Assembly: GCF_003073475.1 (NCBI RefSeq)
Contig: NZ_CP029033.1
Span: 1,178,001-1,242,000 of the forward strand
Direction of reading: 5' to 3'
Source: Actinobaculum sp. 313
GTDB lineage: Bacteria > Actinomycetota > Actinomycetes > Actinomycetales > Actinomycetaceae
Length of the DNA stretch: 64,000 nucleotides
The position numbers and the translations under genes were made by a program. The notes beneath the pieces are model-generated. The model was not told where the DNA came from and did no database searches. It was given only the letters and a program-made list of their open reading frames with translations. This document shows positions 1 to 9,810 of the stretch, one piece after another; position 1 is the first letter of the stretch, and each line of letters starts with the position of its first letter.

Positions 1-133
1 GACTGCCGAGATCGTTCGCGACGAGGCCGGGCCGAAGATCTCCATCGTCAAGTACAAGAACAAGACTGGTTATCGTAAGCGGCAGGGTCATCGCCAGAAG
101 CTGACCCGTCTGAAGATCACCGATATCAAGTGA
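1..133 (+). CDS. rplU: 50S ribosomal protein L21, C-terminal part (partial)
   Basis: The gene begins before the window; only the last 43 codons are present, read from base 2 to a TGA at 131-133. The residues are basic and include the [10 protein letters not shown] segment and the ending [11 protein letters not shown], both typical of the L21 C-terminus, which contacts 23S rRNA in the large subunit. It is followed after 64 bases by rpmA, the usual L21-L27 operon order. The family assignment is firm because of both sequence and neighbour. Confidence 0.95.
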   Translation, partial: TAEIVRDEAGPKISIVKYKNKTGYRKRQGHRQKLTRLKITDIK

Positions 134-197
134 CGATTACGAGGCTCTGGTTCCCTGCCCGGGTCTCGTTGATAAAGAAGAATTAGAGGTCAGAACA

Positions 198-455
198 ATG
201 GCACATAAGAAGGGCGCAAGTTCCTCCCGCAACGGGCGCGACTCGAACGCACAGCGTCTGGGTGTCAAGCGGTACGGCGGTCAGGCCGTGAAGGCCGGCG
301 AGATTCTCGTGCGTCAGCGCGGCACCCACTTCCACCCCGGTGTAAACGTAGGCCGTGGCAAGGATGATACCCTGTTCGCTTTGGCTGCCGGTCATGTTTC
401 CTTCGGTGTGCGGCGCGACCGCAAGGTTGTCGACGTCGTTACTGCCGAGGCCTGA
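198..455 (+). CDS. rpmA: 50S ribosomal protein L27
   Basis: The 85-residue protein has the L27 signature start ([19 protein letters not shown]), where the flexible basic N-terminus reaches the peptidyl-transferase centre, and the [10 protein letters not shown] segment. Length matches the family. A purine-rich site (AGAGGTCAG) lies upstream of the ATG. It sits between rplU and obgE as in most actinobacteria. A T-rich hairpin follows the stop codon and may separate ribosomal-protein from obgE transcription. Confidence 0.97.
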   Translation: MAHKKGASSSRNGRDSNAQRLGVKRYGGQAVKAGEILVRQRGTHFHPGVNVGRGKDDTLFALAAGHVSFGVRRDRKVVDVVTAEA

Positions 456-470
456 GACATCAGCTTCCTG

Positions 471-503
471 AAGGGGCGGGAGGGATAACCTTCCGCCCTT
501 TTG
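471..503 (+). terminator. Hairpin with T-run between rpmA and obgE
   Basis: The arm 471-483 (AAGGGGCGGGAGG) pairs, with one bulged G and one G-U pair, with the arm 489-500, followed by TTTTGTTG. This is a typical Rho-independent terminator or attenuator. It lies about 30 bases upstream of the obgE start, so it would lower obgE expression relative to L21/L27. Confidence 0.6.
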
Positions 504-530
504 TTGTGTTGTGGGCGGGAGGACACGAAT

Positions 531-2046
531 ATGGCGAGTTTTGTTGATCAAGTCGTTGTGCATGTAGCTGCGGGCAATGGCGGTCATGGATGCGCCTCGG
601 TGCGGCGGGAGAAGTTCAAGCCGCTCGGTGGGCCTGATGGAGCCAACGGTGGCCATGGCGGCGACGTCGTCGTACAGGCGGATCCGCAGGTGACGACGCT
701 GTTGGAGTATCACCGTGCACCGCATCAGCGCGCGCAGTCGGGCACACCGGGGGCGGGTGGTATGCGCGCCGGGCGGCATGGCGACGATCTGGTGCTGCGC
801 GTTCCCCGGGCACCGTGGTCAAGAATGCAGAAGGCGACATCCTGGCTGACCTGGAACTGCCGGGAGACCGTTATGTTGCCGCCCATGGCGGTATGGGTGG
901 CCTCGGGAACGCGGCCCTGGCCTCGCCTAAACGTAAGGCCCCCGGTTTCGCGTTATTGGGCGATGAGGGCGAACAACGCGACATCGTGCTTGAGCTCAAG
1001 TCTGTGGCCGATGTTGCTCTTGTCGGTTTTCCAAGTGCCGGCAAATCCTCGCTGATTGCGGCGATGAGTGCGGCCCGTCCAAAGATCGCCGACTACCCGT
1101 TCACCACTCTTGTGCCGAATCTTGGCGTGGTGCAGGCGGGCGAGTCACGCTTCACTATGGCAGATGTGCCGGGCCTGATTCCGGGCGCATCGGAAGGCAA
1201 AGGGCTTGGCTTGGAGTTCCTCCGGCATATTGAGCGGTGCACGGTGATTGTGCACGTTCTCGACTGCGCGACGCTGGAGCCGGGCCGGGACCCACTTTCC
1301 GATATGGATCTTATCGAGGCCGAGCTGGCCGCGTACGCGCAGGAACTACCGCCCGCCGAGGGACGTAAGCCGCTCATGGAGCGCCCTCGTTTGGTTGTTC
1401 TCAACAAAATCGATGTGCAGGAGGCACGTGAACTCGCCGAATTCGTGCGTGAGTCCATCGAGGAGCGCGGCCTGGAGGTAGTAGAAGTGTCGGCGGTTTC
1501 GCATGAGGGCTTGCAGCCGCTCGCCTTCAAGTTGGCATCCGTGGTGGAGACGGAGAGGGCCGCGATCCCCGCGCCGCAGGAACTGCCACGTATCGTCCTG
1601 CGCCCCGGCACGACGATGCACCGTTCACGGTCTCGCGCCGGTCACATGGCGGCGAAGACTTCTTCCTGGTGCGCGGCGCGAAGCCTGAGCGATGGGTGCG
1701 GCAGACCGACTTCGACAACGACGAAGCTGTGGGTTATTTGGCGGATCGGCTCAACGGGATTGGCATTGAAGATGCGCTGCTGAAGGCCGGCGCGATGCCC
1801 GGTGCGATGGTGGTGATCGGGCCGGAAGACGGCGGCTATATCTTCGATTGGGAACCGACCATGGCAACGGGTGCCGAACTGCTGGGACCACGTGGCACGG
1901 ATATGCGCCTCGAGGAAGGAGCACGTCCATCCCGGCGCGATAGAAAGGCGGCCTATCACGACCGTATGGATGCGAAGGCCGCAGCGCGCGAGGAGTTGTG
2001 GACTGATCGGGAGGCGGGCCTGTGGACCGATCCGGCACAAGAGTGA
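531..2046 (+). CDS. obgE: Obg family ribosome-assembly GTPase (two frameshifts in this sequence)
   Basis: The protein reads in three frames. 531-807 gives the Gly-rich Obg fold ([12 protein letters not shown], GGDGxxGG-type repeats). About 808-1605 gives the GTPase domain with the Walker [14 protein letters not shown] and NKID motifs. About 1610-2046 gives the Obg C-terminal domain ([17 protein letters not shown]). Each change of frame fits one missing base: the first in the C4G3 run at 804-810, where VPPGTVVKN is expected, and the second at about 1603-1610. Obg is essential in bacteria and binds the 50S subunit and ppGpp. Two independent losses in an essential gene, each with perfect continuation, suggest sequencing or assembly errors. 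The start is the ATG at 531 behind GGGAGGA. Confidence 0.93.
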
Positions 2047-2231
2047 GGTGCGACTGAGGGCGACGACGTCGCTCGGCGCAGTCCTATCAACCGGAGGGTT
2101 GGCATGGTCTCGGCCGAGCGGGACGCTCCGCCCCGTGTGATGTCCACGAACTTGGCGTATGTAGGGCCCGTGCGGGTCCATTCGGCGGCGCGGCATCGGT
2201 CCTGCGGCAAAAAAGTGGCACGATAGAGGGC

Positions 2232-3344
2232 GTGAAGTCGCCGCTTGTCAATCGTGCCATGTTGGGCCAGGTGCCGCGAATTGTGGTAAAAATCGGGTCA
2301 TCGTCACTGACGATGCCTGACGGCACCTTGAACAACGTCGCATTGGTCCGCCTATCGGAAACACTGTCCGAGGCGCACGGGCGCGGACAACAGGTTGTTC
2401 TCATCTCATCCGGGGCGACATCGTTAGGCATTGGACCACTGGGGCTGTCCGGACGTCCGAGGGATATCAGTACCCACCAAGCGGCGGCAATGGTGGGGCA
2501 GTCCAGGCTAATGGCACGCTACGCGGCAGAGTTCGCCAAGGCCGACATCACCGTTGGACAAGTGCTCCTGACCGCCACCGATGTTGTGAATCGACGACAC
2601 TACGCGAATGTACAAAACGCGCTGTCGTCGTTGCTGGCCTTGGGTGTCATCCCCATCGTGAATGAGAACGATGCCGTTGTCACCGATGAGTTGCGATTCG
2701 GTGACAATGATCGCCTCGCTGCACTGGTATCACACCTGGTAGCGGCGGACGCATTGATTTTCTTGACCGACGTCGACGGCCTGTACACCGCGCCGCCGCG
2801 GGTTAAGGGCGCCCAACGCATCAGCGAGGTGACCTCGACAGACATGTTGGATCAGCTGGAGATCACCGGGCGTGGCTCCGATATCGGCACCGGAGGCATG
2901 CGGACCAAGGTGGATGCAGCGGGGCTGGCTTGTTCCGGGGGAGTGCCGGTGCTGCTGACCAGTGCGGAGAATCTGGCGGCGGCGCTTGCGGGAGAAGAGG
3001 TCGGCACCTGGTTCCCGATCAGGGGGAAGCGGTCGTCGGCGCGGCGGCTGTGGCTGGAACATGCGGCGCTGGTGCGTGGCCAGATTATTGTCGATGCTGG
3101 TGCAGCTACGGCGCTGCGGAAAGGTGGAGCCTCGCTGCTACCTGTTGGCGTGACTGCGGTGGCTGGAAAGTTCGCGCCCGGTGACCTGGTGGAGATCGTG
3201 GAGCTCGGCGGGCAACCAGTGGCGCGTGGCTTGAGCGGGTTCGCGTCCGAGGAGCTCATGCGCCTGGCTGGCGATAAGACGGAGGCACGGGGCATGCGCC
3301 CCGCTGTTCACGTCAACGATCTCGTGCGCATCAAACGGAAGTGA
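2232..3344 (+). CDS. proB: Glutamate 5-kinase
   Basis: The 370-residue protein phosphorylates L-glutamate to gamma-glutamyl phosphate, the first step of proline synthesis in the cytoplasm. The amino-acid kinase domain (about 1-260) shows VVKIGSSSLT near the start, NENDAVVTDELRFGDND at the active site and the GTGGMRTKVDAA segment. A C-terminal PUA domain (about 275-360) matches the long bacterial ProB. It starts at GTG 2232 after the purine-rich stretch GATAGAGGGC. proA lies 4.4 kb downstream and the two are separated by an accessory insert. Confidence 0.96.
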   Translation: MKSPLVNRAMLGQVPRIVVKIGSSSLTMPDGTLNNVALVRLSETLSEAHGRGQQVVLISSGATSLGIGPLGLSGRPRDISTHQAAAMVGQSRLMARYAAEFAKADITVGQVLLTATDVVNRRHYANVQNALSSLLALGVIPIVNENDAVVTDELRFGDNDRLAALVSHLVAADALIFLTDVDGLYTAPPRVKGAQRISEVTSTDMLDQLEITGRGSDIGTGGMRTKVDAAGLACSGGVPVLLTSAENLAAALAGEEVGTWFPIRGKRSSARRLWLEHAALVRGQIIVDAGAATALRKGGASLLPVGVTAVAGKFAPGDLVEIVELGGQPVARGLSGFASEELMRLAGDKTEARGMRPAVHVNDLVRIKRK

Positions 3345-3740
3345 CAGAGCATACAATCCCCTCGCTGCCTTGGAAAATAGGCACTCCACAATCGTGAGAA
3401 CGTCCACTTCGCGGGCATTCGTCTTGCCATGCGGACGCCAATGCGTTTAGTCTAGACGCGTGCCCGGGATTCGGGCATGCCCCGTCACGAGCGGGCCAAA
3501 ACTCAGCACTATGTGCCGAAGGGACGAAAAGCCATGACAACAACGCGAAATACAGCCACAAAGACCGTAGCTCTATGTTCGTTCATGCGCTTCAACCGTG
3601 CCTTCTATAAGCATTGTCGAATGTGTCGGTGAACCCGACGCCGGCATACAGCCACTTTCCTCCTAGCGCTACGAGCGCCACACGTTTTGTTTTTCGAGCC
3701 GGAGATCCGGTTTTACGTCGTGAATGGATGAACAACGACA
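3345..3740 (+). other. Intergenic region with a possible 32-codon ORF
   Basis: There is no recognisable gene in these 396 bases. The best candidate is a 32-codon ORF at 3534-3632, starting ATG 13 bases behind AAGGGA. Its product is Arg/Lys/Cys-rich (MTTTRNTATK start). A 7-codon upstream ORF (ATG at 3510) ends in an ATGA overlap with it. No family is recognised and it may be non-coding. Confidence 0.3.
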
Positions 3741-4679
3741 ATGACTATCCAGTTAACAACCATTGAGAGTACAAGCAGCAAGACCAGTGCCCAGCAGCGA
3801 GCCGAAGAGCGTGTCACTGACGCCGTCATCGGCATTGATCTCACTTTGTTAGGGGCGCCGTCGGGGGAGTCACTGAGCGCCTGGGGTGCAGACCTACCAG
3901 TGGAGCACATTAATTTTCCGCGTCTCGCCTCCTGCGCGAGCGCATCCAGTTCGGGCGGCATCGATATTGTGACCCTCTCGCGGTCCTTCCGGACCCGGTC
4001 CGATGGTCGGGGCGGTCGTATGGACGGTGTCCGTACCGCAGCTCGCCTGGTTGAGCACGGCGTCGGGCCAATCGGAGTAGAAGTTCCAGCGGACCCGACG
4101 GTAATTGAAAAAGCACTTGGCGAGTTGGCCGCTGTTAGTCAGGACGCGAGCACGCTGGAGATCAGCGTGGATGGCACCACGGATTTGGCGGCTTTGGCCG
4201 CTCCATTGGAGCGTGCCCGTACTGCAGGATTGCGTATTATGATCCGAGTCGCGGTGCGGGATCTCACCGAGCTCGATCTAGCGGAACTGGTCGAGTATGC
4301 CGATTCGATACGTCTGCTGACCAACGATCCGCACGAGTCACGTGAGGCGCGCTTCGCCTTGCGTTCGGCGGCGTACGCTCAGGGGCGATCACTTCCCGTC
4401 TTCGTGGAGATCGGCATCATCATTTCTGGCAATATCTCCGCCGCAAACGAGCGAGCGCTGTTGGTGGAGGCGATCGAGGGCAGCCCGGTCTTTGCCGGGA
4501 AGGCGCATGTTGTGGGGACGGTGTACGACGTGGCGGACGCGGCAGAGTCATGGATCGGACTTGGCGCGGCTGACGGAATCATCTTCCTGCCGGCATCGGT
4601 GCCTACCGACCTCGCCTCGGTTATTCGTGGTGTGCTGCCGTTGCTCCGCGCCCGTGGCGGTGAAGCCGACATACAGTGA
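3741..4679 (+). CDS. Luciferase-like monooxygenase-fold protein, degenerate
   Basis: The 312-residue protein is weakly like FMN/F420-dependent luciferase-like monooxygenases. The N-terminal part has SRSFRTRSDGRGG followed by a MDGVRTAARLVE helix, which resembles the family's substrate-binding first third. The C-terminus has GKAHVVGTVYDVADAAESW and GAADGIIFLP, which resembles the family's GTPEEVAD...GADGF ending. Family members are usually 350-450 residues, so this one is short and catalytic function is uncertain. No signal peptide or membrane segment is seen. The family call is from motif resemblance only. Confidence 0.5.
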   Translation: MTIQLTTIESTSSKTSAQQRAEERVTDAVIGIDLTLLGAPSGESLSAWGADLPVEHINFPRLASCASASSSGGIDIVTLSRSFRTRSDGRGGRMDGVRTAARLVEHGVGPIGVEVPADPTVIEKALGELAAVSQDASTLEISVDGTTDLAALAAPLERARTAGLRIMIRVAVRDLTELDLAELVEYADSIRLLTNDPHESREARFALRSAAYAQGRSLPVFVEIGIIISGNISAANERALLVEAIEGSPVFAGKAHVVGTVYDVADAAESWIGLGAADGIIFLPASVPTDLASVIRGVLPLLRARGGEADIQ

Positions 4680-4897
4680 ACCGCAGGGGCTAGGCAGGGA
4701 TTCCTCGGATCGCGGTGCCAGCGGGAGTCGTGACATTTGTGCCCGGCCGGACCATCGTCTGATTCGAGCGATATCCCTGCGGGGGCTCCTGAGCTGCCAT
4801 TGACAACAAGGTTCTTCTGTCCTGGGTTGGGATCGGGCCCGTTCTTACGGTAGAGTGAACAACGGTAGCTAACTCACCGAAGAAGGGAGTCCTCATC

Positions 4898-5188
4898 GTG
4901 GCAGATTACAATGATCTCCCCGAACTCATCGGCAAACTGAAACTTGCGGCGATTGACGCGTATATGGTCCACCGTGGCTTCATTATCTCGGGAGACGGAG
5001 CGCATTATGCGCGGGTAGGAACGCCGATACCCGGCGTCGTGTCCGTTCCCGAAACGGTGACTGTTACTTGTCCGAATGAAGCAGGCCAGGGTGGAGGTGT
5101 CACAACACAAACCTCGTCGTCAAGATCCAGTCTCTCGTACGTTGATGATTTCGCGGAGATTCGGGCGCGTATCGACGACGCGCTATAA
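4898..5188 (+). CDS. Hypothetical protein; probable N-terminal part of a split gene
   Basis: This is a 96-residue ORF from GTG 4898 behind AGAAGGGAG, ending at TAA 5186-5188. The same frame stays open directly after the stop (GWTDLPDPDD...) into the next ORF, and the join ARIDDAL-GWTDLPDPDD reads like continuous protein. A single substitution (TAA for GAA or CAA) would restore a product of about 457 residues. No family is recognised. It has one Cys, a Ser/Thr-rich linker and acidic helices at the end. Confidence 0.5.
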   Translation: MADYNDLPELIGKLKLAAIDAYMVHRGFIISGDGAHYARVGTPIPGVVSVPETVTVTCPNEAGQGGGVTTQTSSSRSSLSYVDDFAEIRARIDDAL

Positions 5189-5248
5189 GGCTGGACGGAT
5201 CTGCCAGATCCCGATGATATTAAGGCGGCACAACTCAAGGCAGAGGGG

Positions 5249-6271
5249 GTGTGCGGTGCTCTACCGGGCGGAACTGGTAGTAACAGCATGGGGCGAAGTC
5301 CCATTGACGGATGGCTCACTGGCATGGCGGAAAACCTTGATGCGATGTCGGGCCATGTGGTCGAGGATTTCAAGACCAAGTTTTTGACGCAACTCGGAGT
5401 GGCCATGATGGGGCAACACGACATAGCAGTTGTATGGGCGGCGACGCTTGCGGCTGAGAAAGGTGCCTTCGAGGCGGCGCGGGCTTCCGTGGTTGACGCA
5501 ATTCAGCAGGCTACGGCAGCATGCGACAAGGCGGCAATTCAAAGCTATGGCGACATCAAGATGGCATTGCGAGTTGCGGACTGGGCGTTGAAGGCGGTTT
5601 CCTCCTTCACTTCGGCAGGAGCTACTGCGATTCTGGCGTTAACCGGCCTGGGACTCGAAGTCGTTAAGACATTCGCGGAGGAAATTGAAGAGCTGGACGA
5701 AGAGGTGTATGTGTATGAGGAAGCAATGGTGGCGTTCGAGAAGGCCTTGGCACAGGTCAATGCGGAACTGATAGAAGTTGAAGAACAGGTACGGGCGAAT
5801 CTGCTCTACAATCTCGAGGCGATACGTTCACGAAAAGGTGCCTTTGATCTGACGATCAAGCGTACCGAGAATAACGGCAGCCAGGATCTTCAGGTCGAGC
5901 GCGGGCTAGTCAATGAGATCACCAACTCTTATATGCCGATGATCGCCGATGAACTCAAGGGGATTGCCTATCGAATTCCCGGCGTCTCCATGAAAATGGC
6001 GGTGCTGCGGGACGGGCATATTGGTATTGGCGAGCAAGGACCGAGTGGACCATTTGGTGAAATGAGAATCCTGTTGGAAGAGTTAGTGCGTGACCTCTCC
6101 TGGGAGGTGGAAAAAGGTGCGGAAGACCTGAGGTTGGCTGTGCAAGCAATAGTGGACCGGGATTCTGAAGCGCAGAGGCGATGGGATGAACTGGACAGCT
6201 TCCTAGATGGTGGAAGCGGCATTGATCCCTGGAATGACGAGCACGAGCGCGATACGCGAGAGAGGCCTTGA
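5249..6271 (+). CDS. Hypothetical alpha-helical protein (WXG100/LXG-like architecture)
   Basis: The 340-residue ORF is almost wholly predicted helix, with an Ala-rich hydrophobic stretch near residues 105-125 and a heptad-like acidic coiled coil at about 130-185 (EEIEELDEEVYVYEE). The opening (DGWLTGMAENLDAMSGHVVEDFKTKF) resembles the helix-loop-helix start of type VII secretion substrates and WXG-like proteins, but no diagnostic WxG or YxxxD/E is clear, so this is inference only. It is probably the C-terminal part of the gene interrupted at 5186. A two-TM membrane protein gene follows after 3 bases. Confidence 0.45.
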   Translation: MCGALPGGTGSNSMGRSPIDGWLTGMAENLDAMSGHVVEDFKTKFLTQLGVAMMGQHDIAVVWAATLAAEKGAFEAARASVVDAIQQATAACDKAAIQSYGDIKMALRVADWALKAVSSFTSAGATAILALTGLGLEVVKTFAEEIEELDEEVYVYEEAMVAFEKALAQVNAELIEVEEQVRANLLYNLEAIRSRKGAFDLTIKRTENNGSQDLQVERGLVNEITNSYMPMIADELKGIAYRIPGVSMKMAVLRDGHIGIGEQGPSGPFGEMRILLEELVRDLSWEVEKGAEDLRLAVQAIVDRDSEAQRRWDELDSFLDGGSGIDPWNDEHERDTRERP

Positions 6272-6274
6272 GAA

Positions 6275-6823
6275 ATGCAGATGCGAACATTCCGCGCACT
6301 TATTCGTTGGTCTCTGGTCGCGATCACTGTCGCATTGTCCTCGTGGTTGTTTTGGTCCAGGCCATCCGTCGAAGTGTGGAACATCTTCCCAGGAACGGTC
6401 GCGTGTGATTCGCTTTCGATTGAACTTCACAGTGGCTACGGCGGTACGGGAGAAATCATGTGGACTGATACGTTGGAACGTTCCAGATCCCGTGTCGATT
6501 CTGATCGGGCTGATGACATGGAGCAATCGCTGCGTGTCGCTTGCACTGCAGCCCGGCAGGGCCGGACAACGCTCATCCTCTCCAGCTTGATCGTGACCGG
6601 TTTCGTCTTCGTCGTGTTGCGGTCTCCTTTCCGGGGTGAGGATCATCCTGCACGGCGGGGGAGCGTTGGCAACTACTTCTTCCCGGACTCAACGCTACGC
6701 CACGCGAAGCCGGAGGATGACGGCAAGCCGGGGGAAACCGAGAAGCCGGAGGGCAGTGCGAAGCAGTGTGACGCGAAGATGAGCCAAAGCGACGACCCGC
6801 CCAGTGATCCCCCGGTCGGCTGA
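6275..6823 (+). CDS. Hypothetical membrane protein, two TM segments
   Basis: The protein has 182 residues. TM1 is near residues 10-28 (RWSLVAITVALSSWLFW) and TM2 near 101-116 (LILSSLIVTGFVFVVL), enclosing an extracytoplasmic loop with two Cys that could form a disulfide. The tail is charged and Lys/Glu/Pro-rich (GKPGETEKPEG). It follows the helical protein above by 3 bases, so the two are probably co-transcribed. I do not recognise a family. Confidence 0.6.
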   Translation: MQMRTFRALIRWSLVAITVALSSWLFWSRPSVEVWNIFPGTVACDSLSIELHSGYGGTGEIMWTDTLERSRSRVDSDRADDMEQSLRVACTAARQGRTTLILSSLIVTGFVFVVLRSPFRGEDHPARRGSVGNYFFPDSTLRHAKPEDDGKPGETEKPEGSAKQCDAKMSQSDDPPSDPPVG

Positions 6824-6949
6824 TGCGTTACACGATATGAAGATGCCGGAACGAGTGCACCCGCAATGAAGCGTCTTCTGGCGCAATCGTGCACTGCGTA
6901 ACAGCACCTCACCATTTGACGCTCAGAAAGTGCGAAGAGACAAAAGGGT

Positions 6950-6992
6950 AGGGCCTCCGCGCATCGTCATAATGATGTGCGGAGGCCCTTTC
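6950..6992. terminator. Bidirectional terminator hairpin
   Basis: The 11-bp perfect arm AGGGCCTCCGC (6950-6960) pairs with GCGGAGGCCCT (6979-6989). TTTCGG follows on the plus strand and CCCTTTTGT on the minus strand. It lies between the convergent membrane-protein gene (plus) and trxA (minus). The remaining bases between 6824 and 7161 show nothing else. Confidence 0.75.
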
Positions 6993-7161
6993 GGTACTTC
7001 GACGCCGACCGTATGTGTCAAGGCGCCGTGCGACGGGGGTCTTCAGGCGCGGCCTTCGCGGCATGGAGAACCGCACTTTGCCGAGCCTCGTCGCACGCGC
7101 TTCACGCTCTGGCGCAGCTGCCGCGCACTCACCGGCAGGTGCCTGCGACGTCGCCTCGCTC

Positions 7162-7542
7162 TCAGGCTTCGGCAGACCCGCTAACAGCCTCCATCTCCGC
7201 CACCTTCGCGCGCACTGCATCCATATCCAGTGCCTCGACCTGCTCAATCAGATTCTCAAGCTGCGCTGAGGGTAGCGCACCCGCCTGTTCAAATACGCGA
7301 ATTCCGTCACGGAACACCATGAGCGTGGGGATGGCGCTAATGCCGAATGTGGCGGTGAGCTCCTGCTGGTCCTCGGTATCAACTTTTCCGAAGGTTAGAT
7401 CTGTGTGCTGCTCCGAAGACTTCTCGTAGATCGGGCCGAATTGGCGGCATGGCCTGCACCAGGAGGCCCAGAAATCGAGGAGGACTGTTCCTTCCTTTAC
7501 AGTGTCGGCGAAGTTCTCTTTGGTGATCGTAACGGTTGCCAT
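7162..7542 (-). CDS. trxA: Thioredoxin with WCRPC active site
   Basis: The 126-residue thioredoxin reduces protein disulfides in the cytoplasm. The fold is complete, with VLLDFWASWCRPCRQFGPIYE, the buried Asp, the cis-Pro in ISAIPTLMVF and the C-terminal helix. The active site is W28-C29-R30-P31-C32, with Arg where classical thioredoxin has Gly. The start is the inner ATG at 7542, preceded by GAAAGG at the right distance, and not the ATG 12 codons upstream. The C-terminal tail is slightly longer than usual. The gene runs opposite to its neighbours and has its own terminator. Confidence 0.9.
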   Translation of the reverse strand: MATVTITKENFADTVKEGTVLLDFWASWCRPCRQFGPIYEKSSEQHTDLTFGKVDTEDQQELTATFGISAIPTLMVFRDGIRVFEQAGALPSAQLENLIEQVEALDMDAVRAKVAEMEAVSGSAEA

Positions 7543-7751
7543 AGCTACCTTTCGTCGTGGACCGTCTGGTCTGGTCAAGGTTCCAATTGACTGGTTCCAG
7601 TTACGCTAACGAGTGCACTGCTGGGAGTATTCCACCTGCTCGTTTACTCGTAGCGAAACCATGGCATGTACGTGTGGTGGGAGTCGGCAGAGCAGCGGCG
7701 GGACAGTGTCGAATATAGGCGGCGACGGTCAAAAACCCGTAGGCTAGAACC

Positions 7752-9032
7752 GTGATAGGCAATGATTCAGCGGCTGTTCAAGGAGTCGAGGCAATCGCCC
7801 GGCGTGCTCGCACTGCGTCGCAGACGTTACGTGGGACGACGTCGACTGACAAAAGTGCGATCCTGCGGGCCATCGCGGCATCGCTGGAAGCTAATGTGAG
7901 CGCGATTATCGCGGCAAACGAGCGGGATATGGCACAGGGTCGTGAGGCTGGGCTTTCAGATGCACTTCTCGACCGGCTTTTACTCAGCGAAGACCGAATC
8001 AACGCGATAGCCGATGCCGCGCGGCATGTGGCCACCTTGCCCGATCCCATCGGCGAGGTCGTACGTGGAACTACCTTGCCCAACGGGCTGCGAATTCGGC
8101 AGGTGCGAGTGCCCATGGGTGTTATCGGCATGATTTATGAGGCACGCCCGAATGTAACCGTTGATGCTGCCGCACTCGCACTTAAGGCCGGTTCGGCGGT
8201 GATCTTGCGCGGCGGTCATGCGGCCGCGCAGACGAACGAGGTCCTGGTTGATCTCATGAGGAACGCGGTGGCGGATGCGGGGTTGGATGCGGATTCGGTG
8301 CAAACCATCGATCAGTTCGGTCGGGAAGGCTCCGTTGCGCTCATGCGTGCGCGAGGCTTGGTGGACCTAGTGATTCCGCGTGGAGGCAGCGGGCTGATTC
8401 AAACAGTTGTGCGTGAGTCGCTGGTTCCGGTCATTGAGACCGGTGTGGGCAACTGCCACGTGTATGTCGACCGCGCAGCGGCATTGGACAAGGCTCTCGC
8501 CATCACCATTAACGCCAAGACCCATCGGCCTGGCGTCTGCAACGCGGCCGAGTCCCTTCTTGTGCATCGAGACGTGGCCGCAGAGTTCCTTCCGCAGGCA
8601 CTGCGCGAACTCGCCGCGCGCGACGTGGTACTGCATGGCTGCGAAGCGACGGTACGGCTGGCACCGGACGACGTCGTCGTTAATCCGGCGATGGAGGAAG
8701 ACTGGGCCACCGAATACCTCGGTCTTGAGATGGCAGTGCGAGTAGTCGAGACGGAAGAAGAAGCCGTAGATCATATTCGCAGGTACTCGACGGGGCACAC
8801 CGAAGCCATCATTTCTCAAGACGTAGAGGCGATCCGGTACTTCACTGATGCTATCGACGGCGCCGCAATCATGATCAATGCCTCGACGCGGTTCACCGAC
8901 GGGGGTGAACTTGGCCTCGGAGCGGAGATCGGCATTTCAACGCAGAAGCTTCACGCGCGCGGGCCGATGGGACTCAGCGAACTGACGACCACCACGTGGA
9001 TTGTGGAGGGCGATGGACATGTCCGGAGCTGA
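7752..9032 (+). CDS. proA: Gamma-glutamyl phosphate reductase
   Basis: The 426-residue NADPH-dependent enzyme makes glutamate 5-semialdehyde from the ProB product. Hallmarks are the substrate motif [33 protein letters not shown], the catalytic Cys in [15 protein letters not shown] and [21 protein letters not shown]. The length is normal. It starts at GTG 7752. The 3' end overlaps the nadD start, so the two are translationally coupled. Confidence 0.97.
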   Translation: MIGNDSAAVQGVEAIARRARTASQTLRGTTSTDKSAILRAIAASLEANVSAIIAANERDMAQGREAGLSDALLDRLLLSEDRINAIADAARHVATLPDPIGEVVRGTTLPNGLRIRQVRVPMGVIGMIYEARPNVTVDAAALALKAGSAVILRGGHAAAQTNEVLVDLMRNAVADAGLDADSVQTIDQFGREGSVALMRARGLVDLVIPRGGSGLIQTVVRESLVPVIETGVGNCHVYVDRAAALDKALAITINAKTHRPGVCNAAESLLVHRDVAAEFLPQALRELAARDVVLHGCEATVRLAPDDVVVNPAMEEDWATEYLGLEMAVRVVETEEEAVDHIRRYSTGHTEAIISQDVEAIRYFTDAIDGAAIMINASTRFTDGGELGLGAEIGISTQKLHARGPMGLSELTTTTWIVEGDGHVRS

Positions 9033-9810
9033 GTCGGCGGGGGATACTCGTCAGTCGACGTGCGGAAGTGAACCGCGCCACACGGCAGACTCGAGCGATC
9101 TCAGCCAGCCGACCCCGCGTGCCGCCGTCGCCGAAAATGTACGGGTTCCCGTCAAACCTCATTCCGGTCGGACGCGTATTGGCATCATGGGCGGAACCTT
9201 TGATCCAATTCATCATGGGCACCTTGTGGCGGCCTCCGAGGTGCAGCACACTTTCGGTCTTGATGAGGTGGTGTTCGTACCTACCGGCAGGCAACCCTTT
9301 AAACGCGATCAAAAGGTGACCCTGCCCGAGCATCGCTACCTCATGACCGTTATCGCCACCGCCTCCAACTCGCGTTTCTCCGTCTCGCGCGTGGATATTG
9401 AGCGCGAAGGCACAACCTACACCATCGACACGCTGCGTGATTTGCGACGGGTCTACCCCGATGCAGAGTTCTACTTCATTACCGGCGCGGATGTGCTCCC
9501 TGACATTCTGCGGTGGAAAGATTCCGATGAGCTGTGGGGCATGGCTCATTTCATTGGTGTGACACGACCAGGTCATCGGCTCGCCACCACCGGATTGCCA
9601 CCGGAGGGTATTACCCTTTTAGAAGTACCCGCGATGGCGATTTCGTCTACGGATTGTCGGAAGCGGGTCGCCGCCGGTGCACCAATCTGGTATCTGGTGC
9701 CCGACGGCGTCGTACAGTACATTGCGAAATACCGCTTGTATCGGGGCGACATGCCGATATCTCAAGAGGTATCCAACGGCGCGAGTCGCGTCGGGAAGGA
9801 GCAAGGATGA
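9019..9810 (+). CDS. nadD: Nicotinate-nucleotide adenylyltransferase
   Basis: NadD adenylates nicotinate mononucleotide in NAD synthesis. The nucleotidyltransferase motif [18 protein letters not shown] and the late [13 protein letters not shown] (ISST) motif are intact. An extra 50-residue polar N-terminal extension precedes the core. I chose ATG 9019, eight bases after GGAGGG, over the TTG or ATG just upstream; the core domain begins only near 9175, so an even later start cannot be excluded. It overlaps proA by 14 bases, and its stop overlaps the next start as ATGA. Confidence 0.93.
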   Translation: MSGAESAGDTRQSTCGSEPRHTADSSDLSQPTPRAAVAENVRVPVKPHSGRTRIGIMGGTFDPIHHGHLVAASEVQHTFGLDEVVFVPTGRQPFKRDQKVTLPEHRYLMTVIATASNSRFSVSRVDIEREGTTYTIDTLRDLRRVYPDAEFYFITGADVLPDILRWKDSDELWGMAHFIGVTRPGHRLATTGLPPEGITLLEVPAMAISSTDCRKRVAAGAPIWYLVPDGVVQYIAKYRLYRGDMPISQEVSNGASRVGKEQG

